Shown one piece after another: positions 44,458-49,364 of a DNA stretch of 49,364 bases. This DNA comes from Burkholderiales bacterium. GTDB lineage: Bacteria > Pseudomonadota > Gammaproteobacteria > Burkholderiales > Burkholderiaceae. Each line of letters starts with the position of its first letter. Within the stretch, counting starts at the first letter, position 1. The notes below the pieces were generated by a model. The model worked only from the letters and a program-made list of their open reading frames with translations. It ran no database searches and had not been told where the DNA came from. Made by a program: the position numbers and the translations under genes. The stretch spans positions 1 through 49,364 of the forward strand of contig CANBQJ010000002.1 of the NCBI GenBank assembly GCA_947371645.1. The letters run 5' to 3'.

Positions 44458-46083
44458 TCAGCGCCGCGCAAAGCCCAGCTGCACACTCCCGGCGTCGGAC
44501 GCCAGCCCTTTGAGCGCCTGCGTGATCGAGGCCGCGCGCTGCCGGTCCATGGTGGCCAGTCTGGCCAGCGCATCGGGGATGCGGCCCGGCAGGTCATCGG
44601 CGATCAGACCGGGCGCGCCGTTCCAGGCCAGGTCGCCATGCAACCACACGGCGGCACAGGCCGCATGCCAGGCCGGCATGCCTTGCGTCAGCAGACCCAG
44701 GAGCATGCCCGCCAGCACGTCGCCAGCGCCGGCCGTGGCCAGTGCCGGGCCCGCATGGCGGTTGATGGCGCAGCGGCCGTCTGGCGCGGCCACCACGGTG
44801 TCGGCACCTTTGAGCACGACGACGGCACCGCTGCGCGCTGCGGCCGCCTGCGCCCTGGCCACCTTGCTGCCGGCCAGCGCCACCTGCGGCATGGGGAACA
44901 AGCGGCGGAACTCACCCTCGTGCGGCGTGATCACCACCGGGCGCCCCTGTGCCGCGATGGCGGCGAACAGCAGCTCCGGGTCATCGTGGAAGGCCGACAG
45001 GGCGTCGGCATCCAGCACGACCGGGCGACCACTGGCCAGCATCACGCTCACCAGGGCGCGGACGCCAGCCGGCGTCAGCCCGCCCACAGCACCCGGGCCG
45101 ATCAACATGGCAGACAGGCGGTCGTCGTCCAGCAAGCGCTTGACACCATCGCACCAGGCATCGGCCCCCTCTCCCGCCAAGGGCGACACCATCACCGACA
45201 ACAGGCTGGTGGCGTACACGCCGAAGGCAGATTGCGGCGTGCACACCGTGGTGAGGCCGGCGCCAGCACGGGCACAGGCCACAGCCGCCAGGCGAGCCGC
45301 ACCGGTCATGACCGGGCCACCCCACACCAAAGCATGGCCTCGGTGGTACTTGTGACCAGCAGCGTCCATGTGCGGCCAGGCGTCCAGCCACAGCTCGGGC
45401 TGATTGTCCCAGCACCGCACCTGCAAGGCTGGCAGGACGCTTTCAGGGATGCCGATGTCGGCCACCACCAGCTCGCCGCAAAGGTCACGAGCGGGCATGA
45501 GCAGGTGGGCCGGCTTGGGCCTGAAGAAGGTCACCGTCAAGGCGCAAGGCACGGCGCCATCTGCCAGGCCGTTGTCACCCCACACCCCGCTGGGCACGTC
45601 CACGGCCACCACCGAAGCCCCCACCTGCTGGGCGCGCCGCAAGGCCTGGGCGGCCTCGCCATCCAGCGGGCGGTTGAGACCGGCGCCAAACAAGGCGTCC
45701 ACCACCAGGGTGTCTGAACGTGGGCGTGGCTGGTCCAGCGGCAACACGGCGTCACCCTGCCCCCCCTCGGTGGCTTGCCAGGCCGTCTGCCAGGCTTGCA
45801 GCGCCAGTGCCGCGTCGCCACGCCAGCCACCCTCAGGGCTGAGCCCGGCCACGCGCACCGCCCAGCCGGCCGCCAGCAATTCGGTGGCCACCACGAAACC
45901 ATCCCCGCCGTTGTTGCCCGGCCCGCACAGCACGAGGGCATCGCGCGGCGCCCATCGGGTGCGCACGGCGTCGGCAACGGCCTTGCCCGCCGCCCTCATC
46001 AAGGTGATGCCGGGCGTGCCGCCTGCGATGGCCAGGGCATCGGCCCGGCTCATCTGCGCAACGTGGAGGAGTTCACAGCTCAT
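44458..46083 (-). CDS. nnr: Bifunctional NAD(P)H-hydrate epimerase / ADP-dependent dehydratase
   Basis: A 541-residue fusion that repairs hydrated NADH and NADPH. The N-terminal half is the epimerase (YjeF_N: LCGPGNNGGDGFVVA, VVDALFGAGLNRPLDG, VAVDVPSGVWGDNG, FFRPKPAHLL), the C-terminal half the ribokinase-like dehydratase (GHALVWGGPVMTGAARLAA, VVLDADALSAF, ITPHEGEFRRLF, VVLKGADTVVA, ATAGAGDVLAGMLLG with the catalytic Asp). Both halves are full length. ATG 46083 has GAGG nearby on its strand. Converges on the diguanylate cyclase gene. Confidence 0.94.
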   Translation of the reverse strand: MSCELLHVAQMSRADALAIAGGTPGITLMRAAGKAVADAVRTRWAPRDALVLCGPGNNGGDGFVVATELLAAGWAVRVAGLSPEGGWRGDAALALQAWQTAWQATEGGQGDAVLPLDQPRPRSDTLVVDALFGAGLNRPLDGEAAQALRRAQQVGASVVAVDVPSGVWGDNGLADGAVPCALTVTFFRPKPAHLLMPARDLCGELVVADIGIPESVLPALQVRCWDNQPELWLDAWPHMDAAGHKYHRGHALVWGGPVMTGAARLAAVACARAGAGLTTVCTPQSAFGVYATSLLSVMVSPLAGEGADAWCDGVKRLLDDDRLSAMLIGPGAVGGLTPAGVRALVSVMLASGRPVVLDADALSAFHDDPELLFAAIAAQGRPVVITPHEGEFRRLFPMPQVALAGSKVARAQAAAARSGAVVVLKGADTVVAAPDGRCAINRHAGPALATAGAGDVLAGMLLGLLTQGMPAWHAACAAVWLHGDLAWNGAPGLIADDLPGRIPDALARLATMDRQRAASITQALKGLASDAGSVQLGFARR

Positions 46084-46158
46084 GTGGAGGGTGTGTTGAA
46101 GGCTTGGGCAATTTCACACAGGGTCGCACAAAACACATTGACCAATCCCCCAATGCAC

Positions 46159-46187
46159 TGCACAAAGCCAATCAATCTTGAGATACT
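46159..46187 (+). promoter_or_regulatory. Candidate promoter for the intergenic structured RNA
   Basis: TGCACA (46159-46164) and GATACT (46182-46187) are 17 bp apart, and the -10 is preceded by TGA, which fits an extended -10. Transcription would start near 46194 and run into the hairpin array and terminator described next. Confidence 0.4.
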
Positions 46188-46193
46188 GGCCAC

Positions 46194-46420
46194 GTCGACG
46201 GGATGAGTTCTCCAACCCAAGACGGGACAGCCGGATCTCGGCGTCAATCGGGTGCACAGTCTGCCGCGAACAGACAGGCAAGGTGGTCTTGCCGCACCAC
46301 ACCGCCGGTGAGGCGGTTCCCCGCAAGGGGCATGGACCGGGGCCACCCCACCGGTTCAGGCCTTCCGGTTGTGAAGGCCGCACGCAGCCCGTCGCTCCTA
46401 GGCCGACGGGCTGTTTCTTT
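46194..46420 (+). ncRNA. Candidate structured small RNA or leader RNA
   Basis: There is no coding frame with family similarity in the 46084-46584 gap. From 46259 onward six stems follow each other: GTCTG/CAGAC (46259-46275), GGCAAG/CTTGCC (46277-46293), ACCGCC/GGCGGT (46301-46317), CCCC-GCAA-GGGG with a GNRA loop (46319-46330), ACCGGGG/CCCC-A-CCGGT (46336-46355) and GGCCTTC/GAAGGCC (46359-46379). A strong intrinsic terminator closes the series. With the promoter above this gives an RNA of roughly 225 nt. It matches no riboswitch, 6S, SRP, RNase P or tmRNA consensus I know. It could also be a regulatory leader of the downstream oxidase gene, but the terminator and separate promoter favour an independent RNA. 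Confidence 0.45.
46385..46420 (+). terminator. Intrinsic terminator ending the structured intergenic RNA
   Basis: A 10-bp perfect stem CAGCCCGTCG/CGACGGGCTG (46385-46394 with 46404-46413), 9-nt loop, tail TTTCTTT. It follows no plus-strand protein gene, which is what points to a non-coding transcript. Confidence 0.75.
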
Positions 46421-46503
46421 GTGCGGTCCACTTTTTTGCTCCGGGCGCCACGCCCAGCCCCAAGGCGCTGAACCCCCACAAATCCGGTAATCGCTGTCCC
46501 TAA

Positions 46504-46531
46504 TTGTCGTTTTGATGACAATTCATAGGAT
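46504..46531 (+). promoter_or_regulatory. Promoter of cydA-like gene with FNR/Anr-like box
   Basis: TTGTCG (46504-46509) and TAGGAT (46526-46531) are 16 bp apart. Between them TTGAT-GACA-ATTCA (46512-46525) matches the FNR consensus TTGAT-N4-ATCAA in 8 of 10 positions with one perfect half-site. The perfect dyad ATTGTC/GACAAT (46503-46508, 46517-46522) overlaps it. A site in the spacer would act as a repressor site. Confidence 0.4.
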
Positions 46532-46584
46532 GCGCGGATCTATCCCCTTCAGGTGATGTGGGCTCGCCCGCCACCGTGCCGCCC

Positions 46585-48216
46585 ATGACCGCCGCCGATT
46601 TCCTCCAGGCCCTGTTGCGCATGCAATTTGGTCTGAGTGCCAGTTTCCATTTTCTGTTTGTGCCGCTTTCCATCGGTCTGCTGTGGCAGGTGTGCTGGCT
46701 GCGCACGGCCCACGCACGGCAGCCGTCGGCCAGCCACCTGCTGGCGGCCGCGCAACACTGGCAGCGCTTCTTCACGCTCACATGGGCCGTGGGCATCGCC
46801 ACCGGCTACCCGCTGCGCGCTCAACTGCAGGCCAATTGGGCGGGCTACATCGGCGAGGCCAGCCAGGTGCTGGCCACCATCTTCCAGGTGGAGGGCGACA
46901 TCGCGCCCGGCATGTTCCTGCTGGTGGCCCTGCTCGCGCTGGCCGGTGGGCGGCTGCCAGCCTGGTTGGCGGCGCTGGCCAGTTGGGCCTTGCTGGGCCT
47001 GATGGCCATGCAAGCGCTCACCATTCTGGCGGTCAACGCCTGGATGCAGGCGCCCGATGTGCCACACGACCTGTGGCACCTGCTGACCAGCGCGACGGCC
47101 TTGCACAAGTGGGTGCACACCTTGACGGCGGCCGTGCTGTGCGGGGCCTTCTTTGCCGTGGTGCTGAGTGCCATGCACCTGCGTCGCTCGCACCAGCGTC
47201 AGGCGGCGCAGGCCTCCATCCGCCTGGGCTGCTGCAGCGCGCTGGGCGCCATCTGTCTGGCGCTGCTCAGTGGCCACGACAGCGCCAGCCTGGTGGCACA
47301 GACACAGCCACGCAAGTTCGCTGCTTTCGAGGCGCACTGGCAGGCCGAATCGGGCTGGGCACCCATGGTGCTGTGGGCCCGGCCCGACGAGCAACAAGGC
47401 CGCAACCAGTCGGTGGTGGCCGTGCCAGGCTTGATGGGGATGCTGATGGCGCCCTCAGGCCAGGCGCCGGCCGGGCTGCTGGACCTGGAACGGATGGACC
47501 GTGAACGCCTGCTGCGGGCGTCATCGGGCCTGGCGCCCAATGGCCATGTCCTGGCCGTGAACGCCCAAGGCCTGGACACCAGCATGCAGTGGCAGCAAGA
47601 CCCCGACAGCCGCGCCCTGCTGCTGCTGCGCAACGCCGTGGCCGCACAGAGTGGCGAGGCCTGGCTGCATTGGGACGATGCCCAACGCGCCCAGGCCGTG
47701 GCCCGCGCTGCGCACCCGCCGGTGACACCGGTGTTCGTGGCCTTCCGGGTGATGGTGGGCAGTGGTGTGGCCTGCCTGGCTTTGAGCCTGCTGGCCTTCT
47801 GGCGCCGCGACCAGCTGGCCGCTGGTCAGGCACCGCGCCTGATGCGCGCCCTGAGCTGGGCCCTGCCCTTGCCGTGGGTGGCCATCATCAGCGGCTGGTG
47901 CGTGGCCGAAATCGGCCGCCAGCCCTGGACCATCACGGGCGTGCTGACCACATACCACGCCAGCCTCCTGCCCACGCTGGAACACGGCGTGGTGGACGCG
48001 CTCATCCACATGGCGGCCGCGCTTTTGATCGCACTGGTCTACACCTCGCTGTGCGTGGCGCTGTGGCGCATTGGCCCACGTGTGGGCATCGGGGGGACGG
48101 TGAAACGCTGGTGGCGGCAACCAGCCAGGCGCGCGGTCGTCAAGGTGGCCCCGGCGGTGGTGCGCGAGGCGGACGCTGAGCTGGACGACGCGGAAGAAGC
48201 CTGGCGGGTGCGGTGA
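46585..48216 (+). CDS. Divergent cytochrome bd-type oxidase subunit I (CydA-like), orphan
   Basis: A 543-residue membrane protein of the CydA family. MQFGLSASFHFLFVPLSIGLLWQ has the N-terminal heme His, HKWVHTL and FRVMVGSG hold the b558 His and Met, and AEIGRQPW is the conserved family box. Yet the usual EFQFGxNW reads RAQLQANW, and the FLEST motif after the conserved Glu (QVEGD) is absent, so two of the three conserved glutamates around the high-spin hemes are replaced. No cydB follows; instead its last codons run into the tRNA-Ser fragment. It may be a specialised bd-type oxidase subunit or a decayed one; the intact frame and regulated promoter favour the former. ATG 46585 chosen; GTG 46558 possible. 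Confidence 0.72.
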   Translation: MTAADFLQALLRMQFGLSASFHFLFVPLSIGLLWQVCWLRTAHARQPSASHLLAAAQHWQRFFTLTWAVGIATGYPLRAQLQANWAGYIGEASQVLATIFQVEGDIAPGMFLLVALLALAGGRLPAWLAALASWALLGLMAMQALTILAVNAWMQAPDVPHDLWHLLTSATALHKWVHTLTAAVLCGAFFAVVLSAMHLRRSHQRQAAQASIRLGCCSALGAICLALLSGHDSASLVAQTQPRKFAAFEAHWQAESGWAPMVLWARPDEQQGRNQSVVAVPGLMGMLMAPSGQAPAGLLDLERMDRERLLRASSGLAPNGHVLAVNAQGLDTSMQWQQDPDSRALLLLRNAVAAQSGEAWLHWDDAQRAQAVARAAHPPVTPVFVAFRVMVGSGVACLALSLLAFWRRDQLAAGQAPRLMRALSWALPLPWVAIISGWCVAEIGRQPWTITGVLTTYHASLLPTLEHGVVDALIHMAAALLIALVYTSLCVALWRIGPRVGIGGTVKRWWRQPARRAVVKVAPAVVREADAELDDAEEAWRVR

Positions 48217-48259
48217 GATTCGAACTCACGGAGGGGATAAACCCTCGCCGGTTTTCAAG
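48202..48259 (-). pseudogene. tRNA-Ser(UGA) 3' fragment, probable attachment-site scar
   Basis: Read on the minus strand, this is the 3' two-thirds of a serine tRNA: anticodon loop CTTGAAA with 3' stem ACCGG, a long variable arm GAGGG-TTTAT-CCCTC, T arm GTGAG-TTCGAAT-CTCAC, acceptor strand CGCACCC, discriminator G and CCA. The 5' acceptor strand (expected GGGTGCG), D arm and 5' anticodon stem are not present in the bases that follow to the right (48260 onward). The break at the anticodon loop and retention of the exact 3' end are typical of a tRNA gene used as an integration site. The stop codon of the cydA-like gene lies inside this fragment. Confidence 0.8.
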
Positions 48260-48362
48260 TTCACGGCTTTATCCAAGCCCATCAATCACTTAGGACAAGA
48301 TCGTCTCCGCATCTGCTCAAAAAATAGGCAGATGCTCTCCTGGGGAAAGGATCCCTTGGACA

Positions 48363-48545
48363 CCGCGTTGCGGAAACGGTTTTTGAGGGGTTCGGCCCCT
48401 GCGAAACAGGCCTCCCCCCCGCCCCTCCACGGCCCGTGGAGGGGGGCGCTTCACCGCCCGGCGGGGGCTCGATCGGAGCTGCCCGCACTGCGTTCAGCTC
48501 CGCCTCGCTGTGTAGCGTCTTCGGCTCCGTCAGCCCTCAAGGGCT
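48363..48545. other. Hairpin-rich non-coding region, candidate transfer origin or element terminus
   Basis: The 346 bp between the tRNA fragment and the next gene hold no protein frame that I recognise. They hold several dyads in close order: CCGC/GCGG (48363-48373), AGGGG/CCCCT (48386-48400), a perfect 10-bp stem CCCCTCCACG/CGTGGAGGGG with a 3-nt loop (48422-48444), GGAGCT/AGCTCC (48475-48501) and AGCCC/GGGCT (48532-48545). Clusters of this kind near an attachment site and before a mobilisation-type gene suggest an oriT or element-end region. This is inference from arrangement only. Confidence 0.35.
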
Positions 48546-48606
48546 TCGCAAGCACGGCCTGCGGCCGCGCCCTTGACCGCTGTCTCCACCGACCCGGGAG
48601 GTCATC

Positions 48607-49364
48607 ATGATCGAGCCCCGCATCGACTACGTGATGAAGGTTCGCTTGAAGAACCTGGTGGCCGGGGCCGAGGCCCAGCAGATCCATGAGCAGAAGGTCG
48701 CCAAGGTGGTGAACCTGATCCACAAGTGCCACATTGCCGCGACGCCAGGCATCGCGGCGCTGCTTGGCAGCGACACGTCGAATGCAAAAAAGCTGGTGGG
48801 CAAGCTGGTCGCCCAAAAGGTCCTTCAAGAATGCCAGGTTGATTTTTGCAGTAAGGCTCCACGCGGTGTGGTCTACAAGCTCGGGCCCTTTGGCGTACTC
48901 AAAGCCGAGCGGTTGTCCGAAGATTTTGTGGAGTATCGGTACGACACAGGGCCCCGAGTTTCTGGCCTGCCCCAAGCCGAACATGACCTGTTGTGCTCCG
49001 AAATTGCCGCTCACTGGATTCATGGGGGCGGCGAGTTGATCGACACGGACTACACCATTCGCCGCAGCCAGACGGCTGAACAGCCCGTCAAAATCGTCGA
49101 CCTTGTCCTTGGCCACAACGACGTTTTCTATTCTGTCGAGGTCGAGAAGTCACCGAAGAGTGAACGAGAAGCCGATCAGATGGTGCTGGCTGCGCTGAAT
49201 TCGCCATGGCGCTTCACAGCCTGGGTCTGTATCGCTGGCGCCACGGGCAACCACCTGCGTCGCATGCTCGATCAGCGTTACGTGAACGAGTGGGTTTTGA
49301 ACGGCTCGAACAAATGGGTCAAATCAGGAACGTCAGTCCCACTGCCATTTGAGTTCCGCCGTCG
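48607..49364 (+). CDS. Winged-helix plus PD-(D/E)XK-like protein (MobC/replication-relaxation type), 5' part
   Basis: An open frame from ATG 48607 to the window end (252 residues, no stop), with GGGAGG at 48596-48601 five bases upstream. Residues about 30-100 look like a winged helix (QKVAKVVNLIHKCHIAATPG, NAKKLVGKLVAQKVL, then a wing RGVVYKLGPFGVLKA). Residues about 140-210 have IVDLVLGHNDVFYSVEVEK, an Asp followed by ExK in a beta hairpin, as in PD-(D/E)XK nuclease folds. This order is that of replication-relaxation/MobC-type proteins of plasmids and integrative elements. GC is somewhat lower than the upstream chromosome. Alternative: a restriction-like or transcription regulator of the island. 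Confidence 0.6.
   Translation, partial: MIEPRIDYVMKVRLKNLVAGAEAQQIHEQKVAKVVNLIHKCHIAATPGIAALLGSDTSNAKKLVGKLVAQKVLQECQVDFCSKAPRGVVYKLGPFGVLKAERLSEDFVEYRYDTGPRVSGLPQAEHDLLCSEIAAHWIHGGGELIDTDYTIRRSQTAEQPVKIVDLVLGHNDVFYSVEVEKSPKSEREADQMVLAALNSPWRFTAWVCIAGATGNHLRRMLDQRYVNEWVLNGSNKWVKSGTSVPLPFEFRR

Noticed and set aside
46194..46420. 6S RNA, SRP RNA, RNase P RNA, tmRNA or a TPP/FMN/cobalamin/glycine riboswitch
   Set aside because: None of the conserved sequence boxes I know for these families is present, and the 5' and 3' ends do not form a closing stem. Kept only as an unassigned structured RNA candidate.
48202..48300. Complete tRNA-Ser gene on the minus strand
   Set aside because: No 5' acceptor strand complementary to CGCACCC, no D arm and no 5' anticodon stem complementary to ACCGG exist in the right place, so only a 3' fragment is supported.
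48332..48610. Plus-strand open frame of 92 codons in the hairpin-rich gap
   Set aside because: It crosses the inverted repeats, overlaps the ribosome-binding site of the next gene in another frame, has no ribosome-binding site of its own and no recognisable protein features.

Overview
The window is high-GC DNA with dense, tightly packed genes. It most likely comes from a betaproteobacterium of the order Burkholderiales (Comamonadaceae or Sphaerotilaceae-like). The reasons are a lysine/alanine-rich histone-like tail next to a DUF167 gene, the divergent apbC/metG pair, the DUF3460-scpA block next to panB-panC, and codon use dominated by G/C third positions. This taxonomic reading is inference from gene content only.

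Layout. 1-4944 is housekeeping and envelope: histone-like tail, DUF167 protein, a 63-aa protein, cytochrome b561, a processive GT2 glycosyltransferase and the ABC-F factor EttA. 5238-9802 is a TRAP-like transport locus made of a lipoprotein, an AdeT-type periplasmic binding protein and a fused permease. A leader just upstream of the binding-protein gene can fold into alternative antiterminator and terminator hairpins. 9978-15155 holds a zinc metalloprotease lipoprotein and a DinG/YoaA-type Fe-S helicase. 15209-18640 is a compact exosortase module: a minimal XrtH-like exosortase, a membrane partner, and an S8 protease ending in a DVPLPPW-type C-terminal sorting signal. 18673-30009 is mixed metabolism: glutamine amidotransferase, AmtB, PanC/PanB, PQQ-type sugar dehydrogenase, ScpA, DUF3460, a CYTH phosphatase, a PEP-CTERM-like secreted protein and MetG.

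30134-44437 starts with ApbC and continues as a signalling block. A multi-PAS HisKA_2 kinase is paired with an ANTAR response regulator (PdtaS/PdtaR-like). A second kinase follows on the minus strand. Then comes a three-gene run: a hybrid kinase with two receivers and an Hpt domain, a REC-PAS-GGDEF-EAL protein with a degenerate GADEF site but complete EAL site, and a diguanylate cyclase with an intact GGEEF and I-site. The run reads as one phosphorelay and cyclic-di-GMP unit.

44458-48216 contains the bifunctional NAD(P)HX repair enzyme, a structured non-coding interval that looks like a small RNA gene with its own promoter and terminator, and a divergent, orphan cytochrome bd subunit I with an FNR-like box in its promoter. 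The end of that gene runs into a 3' fragment of tRNA-Ser(UGA) on the minus strand. The 5' half of the tRNA is absent, which is the usual scar left when an integrative element inserts into a tRNA gene. To its right lie a hairpin-rich non-coding stretch and the start of a winged-helix plus PD-(D/E)XK-like protein (MobC/replication-relaxation type) that continues past the window. The last ~1.1 kb is therefore probably the edge of a genomic island or integrative element.
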